Positions 43,245-52,784 are shown, counted from the stretch's first letter. The stretch is DNA of 64,000 nt from Thioclava nitratireducens (GCF_001940525.2 NZ_CP019437.1:47501-111500); one strand, 5' to 3'. Numbers and translations are program-made. Notes: generated by a model not told the origin, from the sequence alone.

Positions 43245-43916
43245 TCAATCCTCGGACTTCTCGGCCTTCGCCGCCGCCCTTTCCTCGCGCTTGATCTTCG
43301 CCCGCATCTTCTCGAGCCGCGCCTTGAGCCGACTACGCCGCCGGTTCTGATAGGCGGTGATGATCGGCAAGGACACGTAGTAGCAGATTGTCGCTGAGAT
43401 CACGCCGGGAACGATTCCGCCGATCAAGTAGGGTAGCCAGACGTCGGTGAAGAACCGCTCCAAACCGCTCCATTCGGCATGTTCGGGGGTGAACATCGCC
43501 CAGAAGTTATGCAGCAGATCGTGGCTCGCCGCCTGAAAGGTCTGCAGCAGGCTTTCGGGCTCTCCGCCATGATCGAGCCGGTCGCCCAGGATCTTGTGCC
43601 CAAGCTTCGTCGAGAAGACAGCGATGATCGGGAAGGTGACCGGGTTGCCGAAGAAGGTGGCGAGGATCGCCGCGAGGATATTGCCACGCATGATCCAGGC
43701 CACGGCCGCCGCGCTGACGAAGTGAAATCCGAAGAGCGGCGTGAACGAGACCAAGACCCCGGCCCAGACGCCGCGGGCGATGCGATGCGGGCGGTCGGGC
43801 AGTCGGTTGACGCGGTGCTTGACGTATTGGAAAGCCCGGGACCAGCCCGAACGCGGCCAGATCGCCTCGCGCAGGTTGGCCAGAAGCCCCCTTTTTTCGC
43901 GCCGCCTGAAGACCAC
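43245..43916 (-). CDS. DUF2062 membrane protein
   Basis: A 223-residue inner-membrane protein. A GTG at 43916 (VVFRRREKRGLL) is chosen because AGGA lies seven bases upstream and it begins just after the rsh stop (34-nt gap). The longer frame would overlap rsh. DUF2062 hallmarks are RIARGVWAGVLVSFTPLFGFH, GNPVTFPIIAVFSTKLG and a C-terminal hydrophobic helix, then a highly basic tail (RRRSRLKARLEKMRAKIKREER). Function is unknown in the literature I can recall. Co-transcription with rsh is likely. Confidence 0.82.
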   Translation of the reverse strand: MVFRRREKRGLLANLREAIWPRSGWSRAFQYVKHRVNRLPDRPHRIARGVWAGVLVSFTPLFGFHFVSAAAVAWIMRGNILAAILATFFGNPVTFPIIAVFSTKLGHKILGDRLDHGGEPESLLQTFQAASHDLLHNFWAMFTPEHAEWSGLERFFTDVWLPYLIGGIVPGVISATICYYVSLPIITAYQNRRRSRLKARLEKMRAKIKREERAAAKAEKSED

Positions 43917-43950
43917 GCCGCCGTCCTTTCTCCCCCCTGCGCCGTGTGCG

Positions 43951-46083
43951 TCAGGGTTTGCGCGACAGGTTCCTGATCCGCTCCACCTGCGCCACGTCGC
44001 TCTCCGCCTCAAGGGCGGTAAGCAGGCGATGCATATGTTCCGCATCGCACAGTTCGACCTCTACGAGCACCGAATAGAAATCCGGCTTGCGCTCCACGAA
44101 GTTGAGGTCCGAAATATTTGCCTTCTGCTGGCCGATCAAGGTGCAGATATGTCCCAGCACGCCCGCGTCGTTCGAGATCGTGACCTTGAGCGTCGCGGTA
44201 TAGGCAGGCGGGTGTTGCCCGGTTTTCCAATGCAGATCGACCCAGCGTTCGGGCTGATCCTCGAACTCTTCGAGAGCGGGGCAATCGATGGCGTGGATCA
44301 CCACGCCCTTACCGCGATAGGTGATGCCGACGATCCGCTCTCCCGGGAGCGGCTGGCAGCAATCGGCACGGCGGAAGCTCTGATCGGCGGCGAGCCCCAG
44401 AACGGCGCGGGTCGGCTCGATCTCGGCGCCTTCGCGGCGTTGCGCGAGTTCCGGGTAAAGCGCGTCCAACACGTCCGAGGCCGCAAGTTCCGCAGAGCCG
44501 AGCCGCGCGAGAACCTCGTCCTGATCGCCGATCCCCAGCGCCTTGCCGGCGGTGCGCAGCGCCTTGTCGGTCACGCGGCGGCCGACATGCTCAAACGCCA
44601 CCCGTGCCAATTCCTGACCCAGCTTGATGAAGCGGTCGCGATCTTCCTCGCGCAGCGATTTGCGGATCGCCGCCTTGGCGCGCCCGGTCGCCACTATATC
44701 GAGCCAGGTCAACTGCGGACGCTGGCCCGAGGCGGTGATCACCTCGACCGACTGGCCGTTTTTCAAGCGCGTCCAGAGCGGAACGCGGATGCCGTCGACC
44801 TTGGCGCCGACGCAGCTATTGCCGATACGCGTGTGGATCGCATAGGCGAAATCGATCGGAGTGGCGCCTTTCGGCAGCTTCACCACATCGCCTTTCGGCG
44901 TGAAGCAGAAGACCTGATCGGAATACATCTCGAGTTTGACGTTCTCGAGAAACTCGTCGTGATCGCCATCGCCATCGGGGTCCGAGAACCGCTCGCTCAG
45001 CGAGGCCAACCATTTCGCCGGATCGACCGCGAAGGGGTTCTGCGCGCGCTCGCCATCGCGATAGGACCAATGCGCCGCGACGCCTGCCTCGGCGACTTCG
45101 TGCATCTGGCGGGTGCGGATCTGCACCTCGACGCGCTTGCCGTCGCGCCCCGACACCGTGGTGTGAATCGAGCGATAGCCGTTGGTCTTCGGCTGGCTGA
45201 TATAATCCTTGAAGCGGGTCGGCACCGCACGCCAGCGGTGGTGGATCAGCCCGAGGACCCGGTAGCAGTCCATCTCGGTGCGGGTGATAACGCGGAAGCC
45301 GTAGATATCCGACAGGCGCGAGAAGGTGAGCTGCTTCTCCTCCATCTTGCGCCAGATCGAATAGGGCCGCTTCGCGCGACCGAACACGTCGGCGTCGATA
45401 TCCTCGTCTTCGAGCAGCGCGCGGATGTCGGCGGTGATCTTCGGGATCACATCGCCGGTTTCCTTTTGCAGGCTGACGAAGCGCCGAATGATCGAGGTGC
45501 GCGCCTCGGGGTTGAGTACCTTGAAGGCGAGGTCTTCGAGTTCCTCGCGCATCCACTGCATACCCATCCGGCCTGCGAGCGGCGCGTAGATCTCCATCGT
45601 CTCGCGCGCTTTCTGAGCCTGCTTTTCCGGCCGCATCGAACGGATCGTGCGCATGTTGTGCAGGCGGTCGGCGAGCTTCACGAGGATCACCCGCAGGTCT
45701 TTCGACATCGCCATGAACAGCTTGCGGAAGTTTTCCGCCTGCTTCGAGGCCGCGTTCGAGAGTTGCAGGTTGGTCAGCTTGGTGACGCCGTCGACCAGCT
45801 CGGCGATCTGCTCGCCGAACATCCCGGCGACCTCGCCATAGGTCGAGCGCGTGTCTTCGATCGTGTCGTGCAGAAGGGCGGTGACGATGGTCGCATCATC
45901 CAGACGCTGTTCGGTCAGGATCGCCGCCACCGCGACGGGATGCGAAAAATAGGGCTCGCCCGAATGCCGGAACTGCCCTTCATGCATATCCTTACCGTAG
46001 GCATAGGCCTTCCGGATCAGATCCGCATCGGTCTTGGGATTATAATTGCGGACGAGCGCGATCAGGTCTTCGACGTCGATCAT
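43951..46083 (-). CDS. rsh: Bifunctional (p)ppGpp synthetase/hydrolase
   Basis: A 710-residue long RSH protein controlling the stringent response. The HD hydrolase (about 25-150) keeps TALLHDTIEDT, the essential HDxxED motif. The synthetase domain (about 235-345) contains RAKRPYSIWRKMEEKQL, DIYGFRVI and YRSIHTTVSG. The TGS domain (about 385-445) has GDVVKLPKGATPIDFAYAIH, and a C-terminal ACT domain (about 635-705) has TLKVTISNDAGVLGHICTLI. Both activities look intact, as expected for the single Rsh of alphaproteobacteria. It lies 27 nt after rpoZ, the classic rpoZ-rsh linkage. Confidence 0.96.
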   Translation of the reverse strand: MIDVEDLIALVRNYNPKTDADLIRKAYAYGKDMHEGQFRHSGEPYFSHPVAVAAILTEQRLDDATIVTALLHDTIEDTRSTYGEVAGMFGEQIAELVDGVTKLTNLQLSNAASKQAENFRKLFMAMSKDLRVILVKLADRLHNMRTIRSMRPEKQAQKARETMEIYAPLAGRMGMQWMREELEDLAFKVLNPEARTSIIRRFVSLQKETGDVIPKITADIRALLEDEDIDADVFGRAKRPYSIWRKMEEKQLTFSRLSDIYGFRVITRTEMDCYRVLGLIHHRWRAVPTRFKDYISQPKTNGYRSIHTTVSGRDGKRVEVQIRTRQMHEVAEAGVAAHWSYRDGERAQNPFAVDPAKWLASLSERFSDPDGDGDHDEFLENVKLEMYSDQVFCFTPKGDVVKLPKGATPIDFAYAIHTRIGNSCVGAKVDGIRVPLWTRLKNGQSVEVITASGQRPQLTWLDIVATGRAKAAIRKSLREEDRDRFIKLGQELARVAFEHVGRRVTDKALRTAGKALGIGDQDEVLARLGSAELAASDVLDALYPELAQRREGAEIEPTRAVLGLAADQSFRRADCCQPLPGERIVGITYRGKGVVIHAIDCPALEEFEDQPERWVDLHWKTGQHPPAYTATLKVTISNDAGVLGHICTLIGQQKANISDLNFVERKPDFYSVLVEVELCDAEHMHRLLTALEAESDVAQVERIRNLSRKP

Positions 46084-46110
46084 TCGCGCTCGTTCCGGCC
46101 AATCAGTGGA

Positions 46111-46467
46111 TTACTCGCGCCCTTGCGCGTCCATCAGCGCGCGCAACATGCGCTCTTCGCTCATGTCGTCCTCGACGGCACGATCGGGGGATTCGCCACC
46201 CATGAGCATCGCCATCGAGTCCTCTTCGGGCTCGTCGACCTCGATCTGGGTCTGGTTGCTCTCGATGAGACGCTCACGCAGATCCTCGGCTGATTGGGTC
46301 TCCTCGGCGATTTCGCGCAGAGCGACGACGGGGTTTTTATCGTTGTCGCGCTCGACCGTGATGGGAGCGCCAGCAGCGATTTCGCGGGCACGATGCGAAG
46401 CGAGCATTACCAGCTCGAAGCGGTTCGGAACCTTGTCAACGCAATCTTCAACCGTCACGCGGGCCAT
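46111..46467 (-). CDS. rpoZ: RNA polymerase omega subunit
   Basis: A 118-residue omega subunit that aids RNAP assembly. The N-terminal [20 protein letters not shown] and the helix [13 protein letters not shown] are the conserved core. The [12 protein letters not shown] motif follows, and an acidic tail of about 50 residues ends the protein. It is first in the rpoZ-rsh-DUF2062 run on the minus strand, and 98 nt separate it from folK upstream. Confidence 0.96.
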   Translation of the reverse strand: MARVTVEDCVDKVPNRFELVMLASHRAREIAAGAPITVERDNDKNPVVALREIAEETQSAEDLRERLIESNQTQIEVDEPEEDSMAMLMGGESPDRAVEDDMSEERMLRALMDAQGRE

Positions 46468-46565
46468 GAATCTCTCCAGAAGAACTCGGATTGAGGGCCC
46501 TACTTAGGCTTTGCAGTGCGGAAACACAAGCGCCCATCCACCCCGCCCGCAGGGTTTTGCCCCCC

Positions 46566-47126
46566 TCATAGCGGAGAAATCGACGATTTTTCCGCTTCCG
46601 GAAGCGCTGCAAGCATCTCCATCACGCTTTGCCCCGTCACCGGATGGGGCCAGAGCGGCGCGATTTCGGCAAGGGGAATCAGCACGAAAGCCCTGTCCTG
46701 CAAGCGCGGATGCGGCAGGATCAGCTCGCTCGGGGCCTCGCGCTGCTGCGCGTCCTGCGGAAGATTCTGCCAGCGCAAAAAGGCGTCGCGATCCGGCAGA
46801 ACCCGCTCCTCTGATGCAATCAGGTCAACATCAATGACCCGCGCGCTCCAGCGGCCTTCCCGCACGCGGCCAAATTCTTCTTCCAAGACATGGAGTTGCG
46901 CGAGGACATCGCGAGGTTGCAAATTGCATCGCATTTTGCAACAAGCGTTCACGAAGTCGGGACCGGCCCCAGCGGGAACGGCGGGCGTCGACCAGAAGCG
47001 GCTAATTGCCACCATGGAAAAACCCAGTTGCTCCAAGCGCTCCAAAGCGGCGCAGAGCGTTTCGCGAGGAGACCCATATTGGCTCGGTAAATTCGCCCCT
47101 AAAGCGACCAAATAGTTAGTGTCCAT
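46566..47126 (-). CDS. folK: 6-hydroxymethyl-7,8-dihydropterin pyrophosphokinase
   Basis: A 186-residue HPPK of folate synthesis. YLVALGANLPSQYGSP is the conserved start, and the FVNACCKMRCNLQPRDVLAQL region and GRVREGRWSARVIDVDLI contain the ATP and pterin-binding DxD residues. HPRLQDRAFVLIPL is near the C-terminus. It is slightly longer than E. coli FolK (159), with an insert near residues 110-130. Divergent from the NYN gene. An unusually large share of weak-pair codons in the middle (TTGCAAATTGCATCGC region) is a minor oddity. Confidence 0.95.
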   Translation of the reverse strand: MDTNYLVALGANLPSQYGSPRETLCAALERLEQLGFSMVAISRFWSTPAVPAGAGPDFVNACCKMRCNLQPRDVLAQLHVLEEEFGRVREGRWSARVIDVDLIASEERVLPDRDAFLRWQNLPQDAQQREAPSELILPHPRLQDRAFVLIPLAEIAPLWPHPVTGQSVMEMLAALPEAEKSSISPL

Positions 47127-47175
47127 AAAGACAGATTCCGTTTCCCTCGCGAAATGCGATATGTCCTAGTTAAAT

Positions 47176-47269
47176 CTGGTCGGCCCTCCCCGCCTGTGCA
47201 AGACTGAGATACGGTTAATCCTTTCCGTATCGGCACATGAGCGATCTGGTCCACCCCACCTGTGCAAGA
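47176..47269. repeat. Direct repeats flanking a hairpin between folK and the NYN gene
   Basis: Copy 1 (47176-47203, CTGGTCGGCCCTCCCC then GCCTGTGCAAGA) and copy 2 (47246-47269, CTGGTCCACCCC then ACCTGTGCAAGA) share both ends and differ by a 4-nt indel and a few bases. Between them GATACGG-N10-CCGTATC (47208-47231) forms a 7-bp hairpin. Copy 2 runs into the ribosome site of the NYN gene. Confidence 0.6.
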
Positions 47270-47276
47270 GGACTGT

Positions 47277-47840
47277 ATGTTCTACAAGGACGAACGACTC
47301 GCCCTGTTCATAGACGGATCTAATCTTTATGCGGCCGCCAAGGCGCTTGGCTTTGATATTGATTACAAGCTGTTGAGACAAGAATTCGAGCGCCGCGGCA
47401 AACTCGTGCGCGCGTTTTATTACACAGCCCTCCTGGAGAGCGAAGAATATTCGCCGATCCGTCCGCTGGTGGATTGGCTGAATTACAACGGCTTCGCGAT
47501 GGTTACCAAGCCCGCGAAGGAATATACGGATTCCATGGGCCGCCGAAAGGTGAAGGGCAATATGGATATCGAGCTTGCCGTCGACGCGATGGAGCTCGCA
47601 CCGCGCCTCGATCATATCGTGCTGTTCTCTGGCGATGGCGATTTCCGGCCGCTGGTCGAAAGCCTTCAGCGTCAGGGCTGCCGTGTCTCGGTCGTCTCGA
47701 CGATCCGCTCGCAGCCGCCGATGATCGCCGACGAACTGCGTCGTCAGGCCGATAATTTCATCGAACTCGACGCGCTGCGCGAAGTTATCGGGCGCCCGCC
47801 GCGCGAGCCGCGCGAAGGCGAAGACGGCAGCGAGAGCTGA
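47277..47840 (+). CDS. NYN domain (LabA/DUF88-like) protein
   Basis: A 187-residue PIN-like fold protein of the NYN/LabA group, many members of which are predicted or shown RNases. Conserved acidic residues appear in LALFIDGSNLYAAAK, the KGNMDIELAVDAM segment and LFSGDGDFRPLVESL. The VSVVSTIRSQPPMIADELRRQAD block follows, and the C-terminus is Glu/Gly/Arg-rich. The start at 47277 follows AGAGGA; an in-frame GTG at 47262 would add five residues. It is divergent from folK with the repeated element in the spacer. The RNA target is unknown. Confidence 0.88.
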   Translation: MFYKDERLALFIDGSNLYAAAKALGFDIDYKLLRQEFERRGKLVRAFYYTALLESEEYSPIRPLVDWLNYNGFAMVTKPAKEYTDSMGRRKVKGNMDIELAVDAMELAPRLDHIVLFSGDGDFRPLVESLQRQGCRVSVVSTIRSQPPMIADELRRQADNFIELDALREVIGRPPREPREGEDGSES

Positions 47841-47951
47841 TCCGGGGCCTGACGCGGGCCGTAATTCGTGATTGAAGGGGCGTGCGGATCACCTGCGCGC
47901 CCTTCGTCTTTTCCGGGATCGTTCTCCCGGCTGCTTTTCACGAAAGCCCTG

Positions 47952-48398
47952 ATGCTCGAAAACGTCTCCCTGCTCGGCCTCTTCGTCTCGGCCCTTCTGG
48001 CCGCCACGCCGATCCCCTTCCAGTCAGAAGTGGTTTTCGTGGCGCTGCAGACCCTCGGCACCCAGAATATCTGGCTGATGATCCTCGTCGCCGCCGTGGG
48101 CAATACGATCGGCTCGCTCGTCACTTATGCGATCGGTCTCGGCGTGACCCGCTGGAAAGATCGCAAATGGTTTCCCGCGAACGAGACGCAGCTCGCGCGC
48201 GGCCACCGTTGGTTCGAGCGCTGGGGGATCGGGCTATTGCTGCTGAGCTGGGCGCCCGGAGGCGACCTGATCTGCCTCGTCGCGGGCATCCTGCGGATGT
48301 CGATGTGGCTGTTCCTGCCGCTGGTCTTCCTCGCGAAAGCGGGACGCTACGCGGTGCTGGCATGGCTGACGGCACAGGCCATCGGGCTTGCAAGCTGA
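47952..48398 (+). CDS. YqaA/DedA-like (VTT-type) membrane protein
   Basis: A 148-residue inner-membrane protein with about four helices. Residues 5-30 (VSLLGLFVSALLAATPIPFQSE) with the PFQSEV entry motif, GNTIGSLVTYAIG, the WFERWGIGLLLLSWAPGGDLI segment and a final helix (about 120-145) match the short YqaA subgroup of the SNARE-associated/VTT family. Longer DedA relatives flip or transport lipids or act in pH homeostasis. The start is taken at 47952, where the hydrophobic family sequence begins, though its ribosome site is poor. Followed by ispH after 60 nt. Confidence 0.82.
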   Translation: MLENVSLLGLFVSALLAATPIPFQSEVVFVALQTLGTQNIWLMILVAAVGNTIGSLVTYAIGLGVTRWKDRKWFPANETQLARGHRWFERWGIGLLLLSWAPGGDLICLVAGILRMSMWLFLPLVFLAKAGRYAVLAWLTAQAIGLAS

Positions 48399-48458
48399 TC
48401 GCCTCTGGACGCGAGGCTGGTGGAGCTTTACGTCTGAACCCGAACAAAGGAGCGCGCG

Positions 48459-49406
48459 ATGAAACCCTCCCTGACACTCTATCTCGCAGCCCCGCGCGGC
48501 TTTTGCGCGGGCGTCGACCGGGCGATCAAGATCGTCGAGATGGCCCTCGAGAAATGGGGCGCCCCGGTCTATGTGCGCCACGAGATCGTGCATAACAAAT
48601 ACGTCGTCGACAGCCTGCGCGACCAAGGCGCCGTCTTTGTCGAAGAGCTCGACGAATGCCCCGACGACCGACCGGTGATCTTCTCGGCCCACGGCGTGCC
48701 GAAATCGGTGCCCGCCGAGGCTTCGCGGCGCGAGATGATCTATGTTGACGCGACCTGCCCGCTGGTGAGCAAGGTCCATAAGGAAGCCGAGCGGCACTCG
48801 AAAGAGGGGCTGCAGATGGTCATGATCGGCCATGCCGGCCACCCGGAAGTTCTCGGCACGATGGGGCAACTGCCTGAAGGCGAGGTGCTACTGGTCGAAA
48901 CGGTCGAAGACGTGGCCAAGATCACACCGCGCGATCCCGACCAACTGGCTTTCATCACCCAGACCACGCTTTCGGTCGATGACACGGCAGCAATCGTCGA
49001 GGCCCTGCAGGACCGCTTCCCGAAGATCGTCGGCCCCGCCAAGGAAGACATCTGCTATGCCACCACGAACCGTCAGGCGGCGGTGAAGGCGATGGCCGAT
49101 CAGATCGACGCGCTGCTGGTGATCGGCGCGCCGAACTCGTCCAACTCGCGGCGTCTCGTCGAGGTCGGCAAGGCTTCGGGCTGCGCCTATTCGCAACTCG
49201 TGCAACGCGCCGAGGATATCGACTGGCGCGCGCTGGAAGGCGTGAAGACGGTCGGCGTGACCGCAGGCGCGTCAGCACCGGAAGTGCTGATCGACGAGGT
49301 GATCGACGCTTTCCGCCAACGCTTTGACCTGACGGTCGACCAGATCGAAACCGCCCGCGAGGACATCGAGTTCAAGGTGCCGCGCGTATTGCGGGAAGCC
49401 TCGTGA
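48459..49406 (+). CDS. ispH: 4-hydroxy-3-methylbut-2-enyl diphosphate reductase
   Basis: A 315-residue [4Fe-4S] enzyme, the last step of the MEP isoprenoid pathway, giving IPP and DMAPP. Cluster-binding cysteines lie in [24 protein letters not shown] and [11 protein letters not shown]. The catalytic Glu region STxxF-type segment ([11 protein letters not shown]) and [11 protein letters not shown] are present. AAAGGAG precedes the ATG. The stop overlaps the start of the DUF3429 gene (GTGATG), and gst and rnhA follow closely, so a compact operon is likely. Confidence 0.97.
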   Translation: MKPSLTLYLAAPRGFCAGVDRAIKIVEMALEKWGAPVYVRHEIVHNKYVVDSLRDQGAVFVEELDECPDDRPVIFSAHGVPKSVPAEASRREMIYVDATCPLVSKVHKEAERHSKEGLQMVMIGHAGHPEVLGTMGQLPEGEVLLVETVEDVAKITPRDPDQLAFITQTTLSVDDTAAIVEALQDRFPKIVGPAKEDICYATTNRQAAVKAMADQIDALLVIGAPNSSNSRRLVEVGKASGCAYSQLVQRAEDIDWRALEGVKTVGVTAGASAPEVLIDEVIDAFRQRFDLTVDQIETAREDIEFKVPRVLREAS

Positions 49407-49834
49407 TGCGCGGTATGGGTCCGAAAATCCCCGGCGGCGCGCTGATCCTCGGCCTTGCCGGGCTGATCCCGTTCCTTTGGGGCGTGCTGGTGGTGCAGAC
49501 CGGGCAATTCGCCTTCGTCGCCGATCCGCGTGTAGCCGTGCTCGCCTATGGCCTGATGATCTTCTGCTTCATGGCAGGCAGCCTCTGGGGCTTCGCGGCG
49601 CGTGCGGAATGGGAGACCGGCTATTTCCTCGCCGTGGCCCCGGTCCTCTTCTTCATCGCTTTCGTGGCGCTCGGGATGCCGGTGAATTTCGTACTGCTTC
49701 TCGGCTTCCTCGCCCTGCTGCCGCTCGACTGGCTGTTCCAGAAGTTCGGTCATACGCCGCTCTGGTGGCTGAAACTGCGCATCGGCCTGACGGCAGTCGT
49801 CGTCGCCTGCCTGATCGCGATCGTAAGGACGTAA
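49406..49834 (+). CDS. DUF3429 membrane protein
   Basis: A 142-residue integral membrane protein with about five helices (about 10-28, 40-62, 70-88, 90-110 and 120-138). The MAGSLWGFA motif and the final LPLDWLF...WWLKLRIGLT region are typical of DUF3429. GTG 49403 and ATG 49406 are alternative starts directly overlapping the ispH stop. No biochemical role is known to me; it is often found near ispH or gst in this bacterial group, judging from general recollection. Confidence 0.8.
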   Translation: MRGMGPKIPGGALILGLAGLIPFLWGVLVVQTGQFAFVADPRVAVLAYGLMIFCFMAGSLWGFAARAEWETGYFLAVAPVLFFIAFVALGMPVNFVLLLGFLALLPLDWLFQKFGHTPLWWLKLRIGLTAVVVACLIAIVRT

Positions 49835-49838
49835 CGAG

Positions 49839-50444
49839 ATGAAGCTTTATTCGATGCCCTCCTCGGGCAACAGCTACAAGGTGCGTCTGCTGATGGCGCT
49901 GCTGGGCGAGAGCTATGACCGGGTCGATGTGGAATATGACAGCGACGCTTTGGCCGAGGCTCATGAAAGCGGGGCCCTTCCCTTCGGCAAAGCACCCACG
50001 CTCCAACTCGATGACGGGCGGGTGCTGGGCGAATCCAACGCGATCCTGACCTATCTCGGCGAAGGCTCGCGCTTCGTGCCGGAGGATCGTTTCGCCCGGG
50101 CGCAGATGCTGTCCTGGATGTTCTGGGAGCAGAACCAGCACGAGGGCGTCATCGCCGTGCGCGCCGCGATCCTCTGCTATCCGCATCGCGCCCATGAGCG
50201 AACGCAGGAGACGCTCGACGCGCTGGAAGTGCGCGGCCACGTCCTTTTGGGCATCATGGAGCAGCGGCTGGAGCAGGCGGATTGGCTTGCAGGCGACGCG
50301 ATGAGCCTCGCCGATATCTGCCTCTACGCCTATACCCACACCGCCGACACGCGCGGCGGCTATGATCTCGAGCCCTTCCCGGCGCTGCGCCGCTGGCTCG
50401 ACCGGATCGCTAAGCTCGACGGCTATGTGGGTCTCGATGGCTAA
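49839..50444 (+). CDS. Glutathione S-transferase family protein
   Basis: A 201-residue GST. The N-terminal thioredoxin-like domain (1-78) has [19 protein letters not shown], with a serine at the catalytic position, and the GSH-binding cis-proline and ESNAILTYL region ([18 protein letters not shown]). A helical C-terminal domain (90-201) includes [18 protein letters not shown], the N-capping box. The enzyme class (beta, theta or other) is not certain. It is four bases after the DUF3429 gene and overlaps rnhA by 8 nt. Confidence 0.88.
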   Translation: MKLYSMPSSGNSYKVRLLMALLGESYDRVDVEYDSDALAEAHESGALPFGKAPTLQLDDGRVLGESNAILTYLGEGSRFVPEDRFARAQMLSWMFWEQNQHEGVIAVRAAILCYPHRAHERTQETLDALEVRGHVLLGIMEQRLEQADWLAGDAMSLADICLYAYTHTADTRGGYDLEPFPALRRWLDRIAKLDGYVGLDG

Positions 50445-50901
50445 GCTTTACGCATGGACGGATGGCGCGTGCAGCGGCAATCCCGGCCCCGGCGGCTGGG
50501 GCGTCTTGATGCGCGCGATGGACGGCGAAGCGGTCGTCAAGGAGCGCGAGCTCAAGGGGGGCGAGGCCGAGACCACCAATAACCGGATGGAGCTTCTGGC
50601 CGCGATCAACGCGCTGGAGGCCCTGACCCGCGACACCGCGATCACGATCACCACAGACTCCGCATACGTGAAGAACGGCGTGACCGGCTGGATCCACGGC
50701 TGGAAGCGCAACGGCTGGAAGACTGCGGCGAAGAAACCGGTGAAGAACGTCGATCTCTGGCAGCGGCTCGACGAGGCGCAGCGCCGCCATCGCGTGACCT
50801 GGGAATGGATCAAGGGCCATGCGGGCCACCCGGAGAACGAGCGCGCCGATGAATTGGCCCGCGCCGGGATGGAGCCCTTCAAACCGGCCAAGCAAAAATG
50901 A
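50437..50901 (+). CDS. rnhA: Ribonuclease HI
   Basis: A 154-residue endonuclease that removes RNA from RNA-DNA hybrids. All four catalytic acids are visible: Asp in [13 protein letters not shown], Glu in RMELLAAI, Asp in TTDSAYV, and Asp in NERADELA. The basic handle [19 protein letters not shown] is intact. The start at 50437 overlaps the gst gene by 8 nt, and its end overlaps the next membrane gene by 4 nt (ATGA). Confidence 0.96.
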   Translation: MAKLYAWTDGACSGNPGPGGWGVLMRAMDGEAVVKERELKGGEAETTNNRMELLAAINALEALTRDTAITITTDSAYVKNGVTGWIHGWKRNGWKTAAKKPVKNVDLWQRLDEAQRRHRVTWEWIKGHAGHPENERADELARAGMEPFKPAKQK

Positions 50902-51554
50902 CCGCCCTACCCGCATGGCTGGGAGATTTTCCCGTGGGTGCGGCGCTGGATTACGCTTCGGTGCTGGTCTTCGCACTGACCGGGGCGCTGGTCGCCTCGC
51001 GCCAGCAGCTCGACCTCGTGGGCTTCATCTTCGTTGCCGCGCTGACTGCTATCGGCGGCGGCACCCTGCGCGACCTGCTTCTCGGCCGTGACCCGGTCTT
51101 CTGGGTCGGCGATCCCACCTATGTGCTTATCGCGGCGGGGGCGGCGGTGGTCGTGTTCTTCACCGCGCATCTTCTGGAAAGCCGCTATCGTGCACTGCTG
51201 TGGCTGGATGCCTGCGCATTGGCGGTGGCGGTACCGGCGGGCGTGGCGATCACGATGCGGCTGGAGCACGGCCCGGTCATCGTGCTGATCATGGGCATCG
51301 CCACCGGCACCTTCGGGGGCCTGATGCGCGACGTGGTTTGCAACGAGGTGCCGCTGGTCCTCAAACAGGGCGAGCTTTACCTGTCCTGCGCCTTCGCAGG
51401 GGCAGCGAGCGCGCTGGTCGCGACGGCGCTCGGAGCGGATACGCTGCTGGCGCTGCTGATCTGCGGCGGCGTGACCTTTGCGCTGCGCGCTGGATCGCTG
51501 CGCTTCGGCTGGAAGCTCCCGGTCTACAAGGCCCGCCCGCCGAGGCAATACTGA
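50898..51554 (+). CDS. TRIC/YicG-type (UPF0126) membrane channel protein
   Basis: A 218-residue protein with seven helices. Two repeated halves each contain the glycine-rich pore motif: [14 protein letters not shown] (about 52-65) and [16 protein letters not shown] (about 135-150). This is the bacterial trimeric intracellular cation channel family, shown to conduct K+ and Na+ in some members. It overlaps rnhA by 4 nt and is the last gene of the ispH-rnhA run. It is convergent with lrgB over 10 nt. Transport specificity in this organism is inference only. Confidence 0.88.
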   Translation: MTALPAWLGDFPVGAALDYASVLVFALTGALVASRQQLDLVGFIFVAALTAIGGGTLRDLLLGRDPVFWVGDPTYVLIAAGAAVVVFFTAHLLESRYRALLWLDACALAVAVPAGVAITMRLEHGPVIVLIMGIATGTFGGLMRDVVCNEVPLVLKQGELYLSCAFAGAASALVATALGADTLLALLICGGVTFALRAGSLRFGWKLPVYKARPPRQY

Positions 51555-51564
51555 CGGAAGTCGA

Positions 51565-52281
51565 TTAACCGAAGTAACTCAGCACCACCGGCGCGAGGAA
51601 GGCGGTCAGCACCGCGTTCAGCCCCATGCCGATGGACGCAAAGGCGCCCGCAGTCTCATGTACCTGAAAGGCACGCGCCGTGCCGATCCCGTGGGCCGCG
51701 ACGCCCACCGCGAAGCCCCGCGCCCGCCAGTCGCGAAAGCCCAGCAGGTTGAGCATCGGCGTCACTGTGATCGCCCCGATCATCCCGGTCAGGATCACCA
51801 ACGCCGCCGTCAGCGACGGCTCCCCGCCCAAGCTTTGCGAAATCCCGATAGCCACCGGGGCCGTCACCGATTTCGGCGCGAGCGAGGCGAGCAACTCAGG
51901 CCCCGCCCCCATCGCCTTCGCAATCGCCAGAACCGAGACGATGGCCGTGACCGACCCCGCCACCAGCCCCGCTGCGATCGGCAGCAGGGCGCGCTTCACC
52001 TTGGGCAGGTTCGCATGCAGCGGCACCGCCAGGCAGACCGTCGCCGGGCCCAGCATGAAATGCACGAATTGCGCCCCGTCGAAATAGCGCTGATAGGGCG
52101 TGCCGGTCATCAGGAGCACCGCGCCGAGGATCACCACCGCGATCATCACCGGATTGGCGAAGGGGTTGCGGTTCACGCTTTTGAAGATCGCATCCCCGAT
52201 CCAATAGGCGATCAGCGTCGCCCACAGCCACAAGAGCGGTTCGGAGGACAGATAGGACCAGAGCTTGAACGGATCAGTCAT
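51565..52281 (-). CDS. lrgB: LrgB/CidB family membrane protein
   Basis: A 238-residue protein with seven to eight helices. The conserved LAPKSVTAPVAIGISQSLGGEPSL and the C-terminal GIGTARAFQVHETAGAFASIGMGL are LrgB signatures. The start at 52281 is favoured because GGAG lies eight bases before it; ATG 52287 is too close to that site. It overlaps lrgA by 8 nt. The pair resembles holin/antiholin-like systems, and in some bacteria exports pyruvate or modulates wall hydrolase activity. Confidence 0.9.
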   Translation of the reverse strand: MTDPFKLWSYLSSEPLLWLWATLIAYWIGDAIFKSVNRNPFANPVMIAVVILGAVLLMTGTPYQRYFDGAQFVHFMLGPATVCLAVPLHANLPKVKRALLPIAAGLVAGSVTAIVSVLAIAKAMGAGPELLASLAPKSVTAPVAIGISQSLGGEPSLTAALVILTGMIGAITVTPMLNLLGFRDWRARGFAVGVAAHGIGTARAFQVHETAGAFASIGMGLNAVLTAFLAPVVLSYFG

Positions 52282-52630
52282 CCACATCGCTCCGTGTCAG
52301 CTTCGCCACCGCGACGAAAACCGCCGCACCGACCACGATCGCAAGCATGGTCGAGACCACCAGCGCCACCGCCAGTCCAAGCCCATGCTCGCGCAGCGCG
52401 CCGAGATGCGCGACGATCCCCACGCCCGCCGGCACGAAGAGAAGCGACAGGTGTTGCAAGACGAACTGGGCAGTGGGGCGCACGATCTGCTGCACCTTGC
52501 CCGAGACGCTCATCACGATCAGCAGGAAGATCATCCCCAGAACCGGGCCGGGAAGCGGTAGCTGCAAGGCGCGGGACAGGATCTCGCCGGCGAGTTGGCA
52601 GGCGAGGATCAGGGACAGGGCTGGGATCAT
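52274..52630 (-). CDS. lrgA: LrgA/CidA family membrane protein
   Basis: A 118-residue holin-like protein with four helices. The PLPGPVLGMIFLLI motif (about 25-38) and LSLLFVPAGVGIVAHL (about 62-77) are family signatures. It is the first gene of lrgAB on the minus strand. A 261-nt spacer separates it from the divergent smc; that spacer holds a DnaA-box match and an inverted repeat but no obvious two-component binding site for LytSR. Confidence 0.9.
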   Translation of the reverse strand: MIPALSLILACQLAGEILSRALQLPLPGPVLGMIFLLIVMSVSGKVQQIVRPTAQFVLQHLSLLFVPAGVGIVAHLGALREHGLGLAVALVVSTMLAIVVGAAVFVAVAKLTRSDVDD

Positions 52631-52784
52631 CGGTCGGCTCCTTGGGTCGCTTTCGATGCTAAGCCTGCCCGCACAAAAGGAAAAGACGGACTATTCAAGA
52701 GCTTCAGGCGAGACACGCTCCTCCCGGCTTCGAGAATCCGGAGCGCAAATTGCGCGAAACACCGGCGAGAATACGCCAATATCT

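Noticed and set aside
43741..46293. An 850-codon plus-strand open frame across rsh
   Set aside because: It is antisense to a fully conserved Rsh enzyme; Arg/His/Asp-rich composition and lack of any domain are typical of GC-rich antisense frames.
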